This document shows positions 49,580 to 64,000 of a stretch of 64,000 nucleotides of DNA, piece by piece; the first letter of the stretch is position 1, and each line of letters starts with the position of its first letter. The position numbers and the translations under genes are program-made. This stretch comes from Lingula anatina. Taxonomy: Eukaryota > Brachiopoda > Lingulata > Lingulida > Lingulidae. The stretch spans positions 231,481 through 295,480 of the forward strand of contig NW_019774525.1 of the NCBI RefSeq assembly GCF_001039355.2, written 5' to 3'. The notes beneath the pieces are model-generated. The model searched no databases. It saw only the letters and a list, made by a program, of their open reading frames with translations, and was not told the DNA's origin.

Positions 49580-52500
49580 GGACTTAAAACTCTGACAATT
49601 TTGTTTTTGCATGGAGCATTCACGTTGCATTTCTATTTTTTGTCATTAAGGTAAAAAATTTATGGTACCCTTCAAACATTCTGTTCCTATATTTTATTTC
49701 TATGCAACTGAGCTGCATCAAGGGACAAAGATATAGCTGAGGATGTCATATTGTTATGTACTACTATCTAAAATGTAGATATACCAAATATACTAAAATT
49801 AAAATCTTTTTTAGATACAAATGCTGATCCAAAAATCAAATAAATTACATTTTAACATGAGTTTACACATTTCCTAAATTCAGACAAAATAATTTCGAAA
49901 CTTCAAAGATGCCAATTATTTCTTTCACTTCAGGGTGCTGCAGTTAGCTGCATGATCAAAACACTCCATTATTTTAAACCCTTTGAGCTTCACTTGGGGT
50001 GTACCTATATTTTGACAGGGTGGGACCCAAACATGAAGTCCCAGTGCTTGTGTAATGCTATCCTAGATGTCATTAATGGAAAATGTAGCACAATTCCAAT
50101 TCAGTATTTATTACAATATTTTAGTAGGGCTGTGAATTGAACATCCCACTGACCTTGCTTGCGAAATGTGAAATATCACATTTGTTACTTCACAAATCAT
50201 TCTGTTGTGGGTATGTTGGAAGAACTTTCAATCACACCAAATATTAAGTTTATACATACACATGACACTATATTTCATTTTTATTGATCATCACAGACTA
50301 ATTTATTTTATTCTCTTTTTAAAAGCAGGTGTCTGCTGAGAAAAAAAAAAAGCCTGGCAGAATCAATACCTGCCTGAGAATGGCCATCAGCTAAACTTGA
50401 CTTAAACAGCCTCACTCTTATTCTCTATTCCATAATTATTTTCATGCTTAATAAATGTCAATTTTTATGGTTCTAAACGGTAAAGGTAATGATGCTGCCT
50501 AGGGATTAAATGCATCAAATTGTAAGAAAAACACTGAATTACACCAAAGCATTGTCATCCAAGCAGTAATAACTGTCTGCAAGATTTGGGCATAGAGCAA
50601 AGAGGAGCGCACACTCATCTATCAATGACAGCCTAAGACAATGCTTAAACAACTTTGAAATTTGCTTCAGTCCCAAATCCATGCCAAGTTGCTATGTTGA
50701 AAATAACAATTAGTTTGTCATTCATCTTTATGTGTTTCTATTGATAGATACTGGTGCCAGAAATTTTGTCAACTGTCAAAATACCTGTCTTCTCCACAGG
50801 TCAAGGTGGTGTAGGTCAACTTTAAAAAAGTATCCATTGGTCATTTATGAAATGAAAACTTTAAAGTATACATAATGTTATTAAATATCATAATCAAAAA
50901 GATTTGCCAAAGATATTGTAAAGGTGTGTAATTGTGTTAGTGTGATGTTTTCTCATTGTAATAAACATCTAGACAAACTGTGATCATTTTTTCATTATTA
51001 TTTTCCATTTGTCACCCTCTTTGCTTCAAAAACTTGCTCCACTTTTGACAATGGACATCTCTAACTAGAGTTTTTCATAAAAACTGACTAAAGATATCAT
51101 TTCAGGGATTCTTTTTATTCCTAAACGAATAAACAAAAACATAAGCTGTGTTCATAGATCTACTAATATTATAAGAAATTACCTGAATAGAATGCTGCTG
51201 TTACAAAAACAATTCATCTAGGCAGTCAGCCTTCTTGGTTCCTATGATTTGTAAGATTTCAAATTTCATAAACTAATTAAAAAACTAAGTATTGTCAGTC
51301 AGTTTCAAATTAATTTATTCAAAGGTTAATTAATGATGGAAATGTCAATGAGGACATATGCCACATTCATTCCAAACTATTAAAACAAAACTCCACACTG
51401 TGTCAATTCAGTGAGGTTTTCAAACAAAACTCAGCACTATGTTACCAGGGTCAATGTGGTCAAGCTGTACTAACAGTGGACTGGTCAGTGACAGCAGGAA
51501 ATGGACATAAGTGCAAGGTGTCTTCTGTTTTCCATGATTTGGCAGCAGGCTTCAGTCAACAACTGTCAGTGTTGTGCATGTCTTCTGATATAATTATTGG
51601 TGACGGGTGGGGACAACTTGACAACTGACATCTGTTGGCTGCTGTTTGATTCTCACAGAAACTGATAAAGATGTACATGTACATTTTGTTTTATTCCTTT
51701 AAAAGCAGTTGTCTGCAGTCTTTAAAGTGTGTGACCCCCAAAAGAAAAATGATGAAAAGCAGATATATGAATACATTCAAAGGAGAAAGATACAGTTGTG
51801 TGTATGACAACTAATGCTTGAAGATTGATAGAAAGTGAATACTAATGGTTCCAAGAAAAATAGTTCAACAAAAACCAAATTGTGCACAAGAAAAAAATGC
51901 ATGTCAACGATCATACAGAATATTATTGTGATGCATCTCTTCATAAATTTTATTAGGAAGCAAAATGCACTGTTAAAACTGACCTTGATATGTCATTATC
52001 CCAAGAGAAAGTAGGATAACATTTCAAAACAAGTGAAAGGGTAAGTCTCTAATTCTATTATTCAATGACCATTTCTTTCATCTCTCCCTCTCTCTATCTC
52101 TTAATTTTTTTAATTGCCAGGCCAGTATCTATGAGACTGCAGATTTTCAGAAGTGAACAGGACAGGGAGATGAGAATGTCTACTGGGCAGTATGTCAACT
52201 GACCAGTCTGGCAACATAGGCATTTGGTCAACATTACTACCTTGGGCAGTGACCAGTTAACAAGACAAAGATGAATTACCCCATCTGTTCATACACATGT
52301 TCAAACAAACAGAATGTCACCTCTAATTGTGAAGACTAGAACAATATCCAGTACTTGAGCTTGTACCATTACTAAGACTGTCACCCCTCTTGTCCCACCT
52401 TGACATATCCTTTATGTGTACATGTATGGGGTGATTAAATACAGTTTATTGCACTGGGAAATGAATTTATGCCTACGCCAGGCATTTATGCCCAGTTTGG

Positions 52501-55500
52501 TTAATGATGGGTGGTTAAATCAGTGACCTGTTGCTGTAAAATCCATCCTGTCAAACAAATTTGTTTCACCATTCCACTTGTTTTCAACTCGGACTTTATG
52601 AATGAATTGCTATTATTGTGACCCATCGTGTTGTGGATGACAATGATTTGGCAATCACTTATTTTATGAAAAAAAATATAAAGTATACTTTTCAATATAA
52701 TGTTGTGGTAGTAAAACTGAAGGGCCTACATTTTTTTAAATAAAATACATTAATGAACAAATTTGATTTTTGTTAAAGATTATGTTTTTGAGACAAACTG
52801 AATGTTGCTAAGAAGTTTGATATTTGAAAAATGTGAGAAAACACCATGATATATAGAGTTATCAAAAGATGTATCTGTCATCCTTGATACAAATATCATG
52901 GATGGAAAATAGATAATCAATAACTTGCTGTATTTTCAGGTGTAAATATGTAAATAACTTGAGAAACATCAGACATTTTTACATCTAGCATTTTTGAGTA
53001 CTATGAATTTTGGCAACTCCACATGGCTCATAATCTAACCACACACAAACCAGATCATCACCTAATCGCCCGATTGGAGTTTGCTTTTTGATTCAGCTAA
53101 CAATATGTGAAACAAGTTCAAAAAGGTCTGGAAATGACATTCTGACAGAGCCTACACTGTATACCCAAGGATTTCACGCAATCTTGCTTTTGCTTGGCAC
53201 ATCAAATCTTTCCATCTTTCCTATATATTCAAACTGAAGTTTACTTTGGGTCAACCTTGGTCCTTGGTTCATCACAGCTATAGAAATAAATGCAGGGAAT
53301 CGTAAGTACAAAGAAAGGCAATTTTGATGTGTGACTGGTACAAGAAAAAAGTTAAGAAACAACAAACAGAGATCAATTTCATACCTGCTGAGCTATTTCA
53401 TTGTACAATTTTAAGAACCAATTCTGTCAAAACATGAAATCATTGATATTTTTGATTACCCTTTTCAGTATGTTTGACTGTTCATCAGTGAGCATCAGAA
53501 CCCCGCCTGTTAATGTAAAGTTTATCATCAAAAGATTATTCTACCAGTATTTCCATTTATCCAGTCTTAAAAAAATGCATGGTAAGTTTAAAAGAATAAG
53601 GAAAAAATCTGTCCCGTTTCCTTCAATTTCTGTTTTTCACTCAATTTTCTTGCTACGTGGGTGTTTATTAATAAATCTGGCACATTTCAGAAGTGAGAGC
53701 CTTGGTTGGCTGTGTGGGTTATTCCCCACCTCTCCCAAGGATTAAGTGGAAAAACACTTACACAAGAGAGATAAAGGTGTTAATTTTGCAGACCAGTTTC
53801 CTTCAAGTATTGGGGTATCATTTCCAGGACAATTATACTGCCAGAGAATGATTAACATTATTTAGTGCAAATTAATACCTACTGATTGTGTGGGCCTTAG
53901 CTTTCATATTAGGTAATTAAGTAATTAAGAATTCAGGCAACTACAAAATATTTTGAATGAATAGATACAAAAGTTCTGATTCTGTGGCATTTGGGAGACC
54001 AAATTTGAAAGAAGAAAGCAATTTTATGGATAACTTTTTAATTAAAGTGGTAATTTATACAAGTTAAGGTTCATGTAATATAGATAATCATAATTTAGAA
54101 AATATTTCTACCAGTTTCAGAATTACCTTTACACACCAAGACAAAATGGGTTAAGAAAGATGCTGTATTTTTATTTATTTGTGAGTGAATGGAATAAATG
54201 TATGTCCTGCATGGCCAAGACTTACAGAAATATATAGAACCTAAAAATTACAAACATTTCTAATCCTTCCTCCCAAAATCTTCAAAAATTAAAGCAATAC
54301 ACCATGCCTATCAGAACCTGGTTTTCCAGCTGTTTACAATAGTCCAGGTAACCCTCCATTTTACTGGTATTTCATTTTTAATAGAGGGCATGTGTGAAAC
54401 AGAAAAGTCCTTGTGGTCAGTAGTGTTTTCTTACTGAGATTCAATAGCCCAGGGTCAGTTGACAAGTGCCAAGCAAATTACCAGACAGGAAAAGCACTGC
54501 CAGTCATCCACCATCATATGTCAAAAACACTTGGGTACTTTTCTAGAATCGTGTTACCACATACTCTCAGACAGATTTGGCAATTCTGATTAAGAAATAG
54601 CCTCTAGTAATTTTTACAGAATCAGTTATTACTTACTTCAAAAAAGTTTTTTTTTGTTCGTTATATCAATTTTTCTTTTTTATATATTCCCATCAGGAAC
54701 AATAAAAAAACCTAATTGATATAAGCATACAAGGAACTCTGCTAGCGATTTTTACACAATAGCTTGTTGTTCTTTCTTTTCACTTGTAATAAATGAATTA
54801 TTTTAGGAAAATGCCACTTACAGTGAGTAACTTCATATCATATCATTGTCCTTACTGATATTGAGTTTTTTGTAAATGGGTTTATTATACACAGTTTAAA
54901 AAATTCAATGAAAAAAAATATATACATGTACTACATAACACGAAAAGAGAAAAAAAGATGGGGTTAAAAAACTAATAATAATATGTTATTATTATCAGCA
55001 AATCAGAGCAGATTGAGTGAGAAGTGAAAGAGAAAATGAGAAGGTAAACATGTCTGCCACAATATCAGTATCAGCAGCAGACGTCTGCATCAGTAACTCA
55101 GAGTCCATGTCCTCTGCATATCCTGCAGCTGCACTGGCAGGAGGGCAGCCATTACACGTCGCTTATCAAGATGTCAAACTGATCATATCTGATAGAAATG
55201 ACAAATGTGTTATTGGTCAACTGGATGCCAGGTTGATTTAATAGACTGGAAATGGTTCTTATTGGAAAAGGCTTTTTACCAGTGGGGCTTTTTATTCAGC
55301 AAATTTGTTCATTTTGCTAGTTTTTGGACAAAAAGGTAAATGGAGGGTGAATATATGCTGTTACTCAAAATGGATAAAACACTGACCAATATTTTTGGCG
55401 TTTCAGCAATTTGTGTTTGACTGTTGCATTCCTGATCATTTGAGCTGAATGATTATGTAATGCTATTATTGTTTAATGCTATCCTTAAGTATTGTTTTAA

Positions 55501-55800
55501 TTATGATTTCAAATCCATATTTTAGCTCCTTTTTATAATTGCTTTATCATGGCCTGGACACCTAGCTGATATCTACATTCACCAGTAGACTTTTCCACCG
55601 ATCTGTGACATAAACTAATAAGGTGCAATCAGACAGGAACACACCTAAACTGATTTTGGTCTAAAACATGTCACAAGTTTACCACATGATTTTACTACTT
55701 TAATTCCCTTAAGCAATGAGGGATAGATACCCAAATGACAACCAAATGCACCTCTAGCTATTTTGTAATCTATAAAATAATTTTGTTTTAAAGTGCATTC
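49580..55800. other. gene-free region, 49.6-55.8 kb
   Basis: AT-rich and CpG-poor. The best open frame starts at 55050 (after an in-frame ATG at 55017): 63-74 codons with a reasonable AACATGT start context and a mixed, non-repetitive composition. It has no recognised family and I do not call it a gene. Confidence 0.5.
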
Positions 55801-55807
55801 TTAACTG

Positions 55808-55809
<2 letters not shown>

Positions 55810-55891
<82 letters not shown>
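55810..55891. repeat. TA microsatellite
   Basis: About 41 uninterrupted TA units; the minus-strand open frame through it is an artefact. Confidence 0.95.
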
Positions 55892-55893
<2 letters not shown>

Positions 55894-55899
55894 CATAAT

Positions 55900-58800
55900 C
55901 CTCCTCTCTTTTCCTGAAGGAAAACTGAAAAAAAATGTGAACACTTATTTACCTTGGACACATACGCTTTTTTATAACATTTTCCAATTTTGGAACATTC
56001 CAAAAAATTAACTTGGAAGGAGCCTTAGTAAAACACAACATGCACATTATGTGTTATGGTTACAACATAAACACATGGAACATTTTAACTGTGAACCACT
56101 TCCTGCAAACAATTTGATTACGAAACCCACAGTCATAACCAATTAGTTGAAAGTTGTAGGCCTAAGGCTGCCAAACTTTCCATGTCAATTCTTTTATTTT
56201 GACCCAAATTGATGTGTACCCTGTATCTCAAAACTTTTGGAAAATTAAATCAAGAGTCTGAAGGTTTAGTTGAGAGAAGGACCAGATGGTTGTAGTCAAG
56301 TTACTCCATTATTTTTTAGCCCTCGGTTATCAATGCAAAAAACAGGTCAATTTAAGACAATTATTATATTTGAATGTCCCTAATGAATTCATTTGATTGT
56401 CCATCATACCAAAACTGGTTTTATTTAGGACAAGTCTGAATGCAGCCAAACAGGTTCTTGCAAATGCTCTGAACAGTCCTGAAACTCAGGGGTGACCATA
56501 TATTTTTAGGAGTGTAATGAAACTTCCGACACTGTCTTCAACTTCTTTTGGGATTTCACAGGGATAAATTGGGTACCACCTGCTGACATCAGCCCTTAAG
56601 ACTGCAGGACTACCAGTGTAGGGGCAAACCTTCAAAGCCATTGCCACTTTCTTGCTGTAAATGTAAAATGATTCTTCCTGCAGCAAGGATACATAGTTCA
56701 ACAGCCACTTTTCTGAAGTCATAAATGTTGGGGAGAAATCTCCTGCTTTTGTGTTTTGCAAGACAGTTTATATTTTAAGAAAAGGTAGAGACTTTTTTAT
56801 ATTTTGATAAGTTTGAAGTTTTTCTTAACATGATATTTCACTCAATGCTTTTTTTCATCTAGGTTGATTTGAATAGAACATTCTTTTTCATTATGTAAGT
56901 TATTGTTTAACGAATGACATTGAAGTGAGGGTATAAAGGGAATAATTATTTATAATAATTCATAATAATAATTTTGAAACTCACTTTACCTATACTTAAA
57001 AGTAGGAAAAAAGTTACAGTTTTCAACTTGTCAATTCAAAATTATTTTTCCATATGACCTTTAAAAAAATGTTTTAGAGTTTGTCTATTAATGCAATTTA
57101 AGTACAAATTTTTTTTCAGTTGCAAATGGTTTGAAATTAACTACAATGAATGTGCAGGATTGCTTCAGCTTTAGAGCATTTACCTAAATATATACTTTTT
57201 TTGCATGAATTAAATGTTCATATTGTCTCAAAACTTTTTCTTGTATCCCATTAAGATGTGTTCATGTTCCCACAAACACATTTTCTTTATATTTTACATT
57301 TTCTATTTCAGTCCAGAATTTTGAGTCACAAGTAAATTTCTAAATCAACGATATTTTTTTGTCTTTTTTTTCTTTATAGTAAAAAAAAATTTGATATTCC
57401 CAACTAACTCTTTTTTTTCTTTGTGAACAAGCTTGTCTTATATATTTACAAACCTAATGTCTGTTTATTACTGGTGGGTGATTGCAGGTGTAAATCAAAA
57501 CAATCTCACCTGGTGAATTCCTATTGATATCAGTCGTTATCAAAATAAAATATTTCTATTAAAGCCAAGGCCAACAATACATATTGCAATGCAGCCAGTT
57601 TTATCAAAGTGTTGTTTGCATTGTTTTCTTTGTGACTACTTGGGCTGTACCAAGACTTCCCCTTGCACCAGCAGCACTGTTTGTTATAAAATTCACAGAA
57701 GAATGTTGCCTTTATAACTAAGTAGGTGATTAAATCAGAAATGGAAGAATACACAAATACGTGGTAAATGGAAAATGATTTGTTACTTATTAAACAAGTT
57801 AATGAAAAAGCAACTAAGATGAAAATATTTAACAAAACTGATGAAGCAGGTGATACCAAAGGCATGCATATCCCAGACATAAAAAGTATGAGTTTCATAA
57901 TCCATATTGAGGGTGCAACTAGACTTTACTGTTTGAAGATTGAATACACAATTGTCACTTCCTCATCACTGGCATCTTGTTTATGGACATTTGTGGAGTT
58001 TATAAATGATGGGGCTTCTTACCTAATCCAGACAAGAATGACCAAGACACCTAACAACAACAGGAACCATTTTTCACTTGGTGCCTGATAAGTCCACACT
58101 TACTGTACTTTGTTGGTATTGCAAATTCTTTACATATATGTATATTTCATACACTTTAGGTTATGTTTTCTCTATGTACATATGTTATTCTGTTTTAACA
58201 AAAAAAACAAAAAAAAACATTTAAATACAATTTTAATAATTAGTATGTTGGTAAGCATGCATTATTTCCCTTCAAAAAGTCTTAAAGTTATCCTTTTTCA
58301 AAATATTTTTTTATAGAAATAATAAAAGTACATTTTATTAGAAAGGGTTAATATATTTGTATGTTACTTGTCCAGGCAACTAGAGCATTGCTTGGTAAGA
58401 AGAAGTCTGGCATGTTCAGATATTCTCTATGTCTGCCAATGGAAATTTTAAAAAAAAGTTTCTATTGTTCAACTGAATACTCAAATTTTGAACTTGCCAA
58501 TGATTGAGTCTTTGTCCAACTACATGTAAAACTGTTTATTGCTGTTTATGTCTCCCTACAGTATAGTATCATTTCATTGTCTTCTTTTTCAAATTAATTC
58601 AGACACATGGCTCAAATACATGTACATGTCTCATGAGGGTACACTGAGAGGATGGAGAGGAGGTTGCATTATAAGTATTAATATTGATCATGACTTCTGT
58701 TCATTTAACTGATTTCCTCCCCCCCCCCCCCCAACTCCAACCCCTCTGAATCTATTCCTGCTATTCACCTATCTACAGATCCATTTGTTCATGTCTTATA

Positions 58801-61800
58801 CAACATGACAATTCTTTCCAGGCTGACCATTTGCTGTAGCTCTTGACATTTAATTTCTAGACTCCGTTACAAGTGCTTTCAGCAGATGACCCACTAAGAC
58901 CAACGTATCACTCACGAAACTTTTATTTTGTTGCCAGGGTCTTGAGTCTCCATAACTGAATGTGCTGTCACCTCACCTAAGTTCTGCAGGTGTTCAATTA
59001 AAATCAAATTTAGTCGACAATCAGTTCTATAGACTAAGATATGTGGCAGTAATTGAACTTAAAATTCCTCCAGTGCAGCGTTCATAAAATCATTATCATT
59101 TTCCTTTATTTGCAAAAGAGGTGCAGATCGACAAACCCCCATCCTAGTGTACACCTTGCCGCATTTAGCAGATAAAAATAATGATACCCCTCATAGATAA
59201 AACCTTCATAATGTTTTGGAGACTTTCATGTCATCAACTAGGACCATGTAATGACAAAAAGAACCACTGGTAAGATTCCATCTCATTTTCTTACCTTCAG
59301 TGTTTATTGAACTCCACAATTTTGTTCTGTACACCTGCATAATCATAAAGTTAAAGTCTGGCTTCCAGTTACAACAGATTTTTCATTGTTGTTTAGAGTA
59401 ATGTCTATGAGCAAAATTCTCCTGTAAATTCCATTTATCAATAAACTAGTCCAGCGATTATCAGAAACCACACATTTTTATCATCCGAACACATACTAGT
59501 TTGCTACGTGACAAACTTGCACTAAAAACACTAGCCTCAAAGTAGCATATTTTTACTAATGCTAGAAATATTTACTCAGGCTGAAGGAAATAGAAATATT
59601 TGATTACATCTGGCTAATTAATCACTGGTTAAGTGAAAAATCAGTTATTTGTCCAAAACAGAAAAATGCCGTCCAGTGAGTGCAAAAATGCCCTCCTCAG
59701 ATCCTAGCTTTACTAACATTATTTTAAAAACAATTTGTAATTATCAAATCAATATTAATTTAATCAGCAAACTCCTGTTACTGCAAACAAGGCACTTTTG
59801 TATGAGCCTCCACATGTTTTGTTTGCCAACTCGAAGAAATGAGATGTCTAAACTAAAAAGCGCTACATTTGCTGTGTATCAACTCAGTGACAACTTTTGG
59901 ACCCCATAGCGAGCCGTGTCAACACTGTAGTGTGTGCCTAGCTCATGCATACATGCTTGCCACGAGTGCACGTAGCCATGTTACAGTGGTCAGTTAATGC
60001 TGCACGACATGGGCTTAAACAAGTCTCGATACTTGAGGTGCTAACCCGGCCTGTGATAAGACAACATACTGTGGGATTAGAGAGAGGGGATGAGGCAAAC
60101 ATGGAGATTTTTCTCCTGGTTGTTTTAATTTTGTTTCAATAGTTGCATTATAAGAGGCAAAGTAAGAAATGTCACCACCTGTCAATCTTTCTCCACAAAA
60201 GAAAAAACTGAAAATTGCTAAAATTACATGTAGTTTCATTTTACACAACATGTCAATTGGCAAATAGGGCTCAGTTGGCCTAAACTGCAATTAGTAATTA
60301 AAACTGTACATTATCAACTGTTGTGAACTATTCTTTAATAAATAATTCTGACCTTCTTTAATTTTGCTATAATAAAATTCCACCGTTGGAGTGATTCCAA
60401 AGACACCTGCATAAACTGCTTCTAGGATTAAGAGATTATCTTTGTGGATTATCATCAGGGATTATCTTGTGGTTTTTGATAGGTCTTTTAGATAAGGATT
60501 TCATTTAAATCAAATTTATTTTCCAGAATGTAAGTACCTACATACATAGCCATTGGGGTGTTGACAAAGTTTTTAATTCAAAATACAGAGCCCTAATTCT
60601 AGTTAAAAAGGGAAACTGTTACTTCATTACATGGCCTCCATGAAATAAAAGCAAAATGCAGAAGTGTTGCCAAAACAAAGGTTGCAATAATACTAACAAA
60701 AAGCTGAAAATGTGCTTATCTTTATTTCAATGACTGAGACAAGAAAACATATAAGCAACAGAGCAAGCCAGCAAAATACTGGCAATATCCCTTCATATTA
60801 GCAAAATAAACCACTCCAAACCCATTCAACCAGATGTCTAAAAGATAAGTAAATGTCTTTTTAATTCTTTTCCGTCCCATTTCAAGACCCCTTTGGCATA
60901 TCCATGGACAATGAAACCCATCCTATTTCCACTTACTAGATTGTTCCACAGTAAAAAGAAAAAAAAAAGCTAAAAATAAATAATAAAATAAAACAAAAAT
61001 GTATGTGTGTGTCTGTATGTTCATACTGCATATGTGTTTGCATGCATAACCAATGTAACTGAATGACATATAACATAGAAGAAGCTTTAGTCTGAAAATC
61101 AAGGTTGAGAGTTCAGTGTACCGTACAGATGGAAGTAAGTTACAAGGACATATTATATGCGAAAGACTGCTTAGTTATAGGTTAATAAAGTTATTCTTAC
61201 CTAAATTTATGAGTGGATATGCACCTTTACTGTTACAAGGGTAGATAGAAAAAATAAATGTCAGGAAAGGGTAGTGATGAAGAAAAACCCAGCACCACAC
61301 CTCCTATGGAAAAAATAGAAATGCCTCATTGTCTAACACAATTAGACAGGAAGAGCAATCTGTATAGCTGACAAAAAGTTTATTCTGACCATTGTAACTG
61401 GAGAAACAGGTGGAAAGTGGAAACCTCAGTAAGAACAGAAGAGATTTGTTTGATGTGGTTCCCACATTACATCACCTGTCTGTGCCTCAATTGATTCGTA
61501 ATCTTGTGGTCCCTTCTGAGTCTAGACTAGACAGGCCAGATACTGGGACATTTTGTAGGAAGGGACTAATTATAAGATATCTCACTTATATAGTGACCAA
61601 CAAGTGACACGTTGGTACCGGTTGTTAGGAAGAACAGACAAATTTTAGCTTAAAGTTAAGGATTCACTCACTTACTATACTAGTAACCTTACCACATTTG
61701 CCAAAGTGCAGTGTAGTTTTTAAAGAAGTGATGATTATATTGCAAAGTTTTGAGTTACAGAGATGGTTTATGGGAGATGGTAACTATGCATACTGTATAA
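55900..61800. other. gene-free region, 55.9-61.8 kb
   Basis: Open frames of 91 codons (56486-56761, minus), 122 codons (57530-57898, minus) and 106 codons (57768-58088, plus) occur. The 57.5-58.1 kb pair overlap on opposite strands, and none resembles a known family. CpG rises slightly at about 58.9-60.1 kb. A poly-C tract lies at about 58719-58733. Confidence 0.5.
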
Positions 61801-61821
61801 GAATACCACCCCTCCGCCCAA

Positions 61822-61898
61822 CACACACACACACACACACACGCACACACGCATGAACACAAACTCACCACCTACAAAAAAAAAAAAAAAAAAAAAAA
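61822..61898. repeat. AC microsatellite and poly-A tract
   Basis: AC units at about 61822-61850, with two ACGC interruptions, followed by a run of about 22 A ending at 61898. Confidence 0.9.
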
Positions 61899-61899
61899 G

Positions 61900-64000
61900 C
61901 TTTAGTGGACCGAAGAACTTCTTAATCATCATGGGCTGGAGGAGGGGGGGGGGAGGTCCATGGATGGGGTAAATTTTCTGCTAGGGTTGCTTTGATGAAT
62001 AAAAGTGGTGATGAAACAACTCACTACTAGCACATGTGGATAACAACATAAATGAGGATTTGAGGTGTTGATTATTTATTGTCATCCATGAAGGAAATTG
62101 TGAAGTGGTACACACCTTTAATTTAGAAAGAAATGTGTCCATAAAACTGTTCTGAGAGAAAGTGAGATCAGCACATAGTTAACTTAAGGTGGATAGCAAT
62201 TTAAAGTTATTTTATGGTTTATTAATAACTTTACTATTATCAGAAAACCACTTTAAGTCAACATATCATGCGGGCACATGGTATTCTGAAATCGTATGCT
62301 CTGTTGTACTGTGTCAGTGCGCAAGAAATTCAAACTTGTGGGAAAATATTCCATTTGTGCTTTATCTCTGTGACATGGTGTTCTGGGTGTGATATGAATC
62401 TCAATGTAGCAAGAATAGATGGGCAAACGTTTGATATTTTCTTGACGCAAACGGAGGCTAAATGTGAATCCCATGACCATGTAGCTGCCTCGCATGGTGT
62501 AAGAAAACATCCCATGTGCTAGCAGTTACACCACGTGGTGAGCATCTTTATAGAAAACAGTCATAAAATGATTAGGACCACTTTTTTAGACCTGGCAGGC
62601 GGTGCATAAGTACTACCCTGAGTTTCATGGTTGTTCATTCTCTATTTTCTGTGATGCCTAAATTAGATTGAATGAACTAGTTTACTGGTCGAAAGGTTTG
62701 TAGGCTTTGAGTTTCAAAAGCACAGTAACAGTAACGCTACTGCATCTTTCTTGAAAGAAAAAAGTCATCTTATTTGTGACAAAATTCAACAAAATTCAAC
62801 ACTTTTAAGTGTTTAAAAGACTAGTTTGGTAAAGGAGCGACTGGTGATGCTTAAACAATATACTGTTTGGACATTCTCTCTGAAGGGATTCCAGATAATT
62901 CCTCTGTTGCAGATAGAATGTTCTAATAATGTACAATTTGATTTTAAGCAAAAGTAACATCTTAAAATTGTAGGAAGATTAATTGTGTGGAGCCAGTGTT
63001 TTGATCTGAATCCTTATGTAGGAAGAGGTGATGTTAATTTTGTATTTGAATTTCTGTTTTGACTGCCAGGTTTGAAACTCTTGAAAAAGTCTTTATTATG
63101 GACTCCTGCAGCAGGACTTTGAAAGGTTGTGTCTGCATATTATAATCAAATTATGTGAATAACATGCATTTTTTTGTTTTGTTTTGGGGCATTTCAAAAT
63201 AATATCAGAAATATAATGATTGAGGCCTTCTTAATTGGCCTTGTAGCTATCGAAAAATGATTCCATTAAACATTAGCCTCCAAACTCAAAATCAGGCACC
63301 AAAAGCAGTCTCACATTTTTCCATGCATTGTACAAGGGTTTATAGAAACTTGAAAGCAGAGAAAGCTTAGGTCACTGTGAAATTCAGGGTAAAAAGTACA
63401 AACAAAAACCTAGAACAGCTTTGAAAATACACTAGAGAATTGCAGAGCTGGACTAAATCTGGCAGCACTTTTTCTTTACAATATTTTTCTACAAGACACA
63501 GTGGTAAAAATATTGTTTGTGCTCAGATATCATGACAATTTGGCAGGCAAAAGAACCCAACAGAATTATGGATATCCAGAATAATATGTAATTAAAAATG
63601 TGTGTTTAACATAGTGATATCAAAATGGCCTATGCCATTTCAAAAAGTATTTTGTGGCAAACAGGGAATATTGATAAAATCATGGTCCACTGACTATGGG
63701 CTGAAGATGCATGTACTTGTTGATGCTCCGCTGCTACTTGACTATCCCATAGTAAATAAGAACAAAAATGAAATAAAATTGAAATTTATTTGCAGACATA
63801 ATAAATTTGCTTCAAAATACGACAGATTCAACAGGTACATATAAGACTACAAACGCCATCAAATTACAAATATTACAAATCACAAGTTTTCCCAGTCAAT
63901 TTGTGGATACAATTCAATTAAGCATGTTCAATAATACAAATAAGCATTAAATACCAAGCACCTTTCACTTCAACGTGCCACACTAGTCGTGATCTTTCAT
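61900..64000. other. gene-free right end of the window
   Basis: Overlapping short open frames on both strands at 62189-62522 have no recognisable product. No RNA gene or repeat was recognised. Confidence 0.5.

Noticed and set aside
53370-53400. tRNA A-box match on the minus strand (tagctcagcagg)
   Set aside because: No B box at the right distance and no cloverleaf arms can be paired.
57530-58088. Overlapping 122-codon (minus) and 106-codon (plus) open frames
   Set aside because: Antisense overlap, A/T-rich codons and no recognisable domains; neither can be favoured as a gene.

Overview
This window is nuclear DNA from an animal, and it is mostly non-coding. It is AT-rich, has long TA, GA and CA microsatellites, poly-A, poly-T and poly-G tracts, several foldback transposons and two assembly gaps. 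It holds one gene that I recognise with confidence: a Sprouty-family receptor-tyrosine-kinase signalling inhibitor. The coding style (one coding exon preceded by a 3' splice site) and the repeat landscape fit a marine invertebrate, perhaps a mollusc or another lophotrochozoan. The taxon is an inference only; nothing here fixes the species.

Layout. Positions 1-5354 are the upstream region of the gene. It keeps CpG dinucleotides and has several good splice-donor candidates, a short perfect hairpin and a G-rich tract. Positions 5363-6265 are the Sprouty coding exon, 300 codons. Positions 6266 to about 7390 look like its 3' UTR, with AUUUA pentamers, two Pumilio-type octamers and an AATAAA signal. 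From about 7.4 kb to the end there is no gene I can support, and CpG becomes scarce. This 56 kb is either intergenic or intronic to a gene whose exons lie outside or are too short to see.

Within the non-coding part, 22.0 kb has a fragment resembling a tRNA-derived SINE. A 14-base gap at 24.86 kb is flanked by near-identical sequence. At 28.0-28.5 kb there are two adjacent 225-bp foldback MITEs sharing one TAA. A third copy at 30.5 kb is split by a roughly 95-bp insert with a 7-bp target duplication, and a second copy of that insert lies at 31.0 kb. A fourth MITE copy is at 36.7 kb. A different 494-bp terminal-inverted-repeat element with a 5-bp target duplication lies at 35.0-35.5 kb, next to two nuclear-receptor-like DR1 sites. 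From 42.1 to 47.5 kb there is an array of about five 0.9-1.1 kb repeats, with older diverged partial units interleaved at its 3' end and a poly-G/N assembly problem inside it.

The gene would act alone here, with no operon or visible partner gene. Its large gene-free flank is compatible with a developmental regulator having long-range control, but the sequence does not prove this. I found no complete novel enzymatic or defence system. The most unusual items are the MITE nest, the tandem array and the rearranged short linear motifs of the Sprouty protein.
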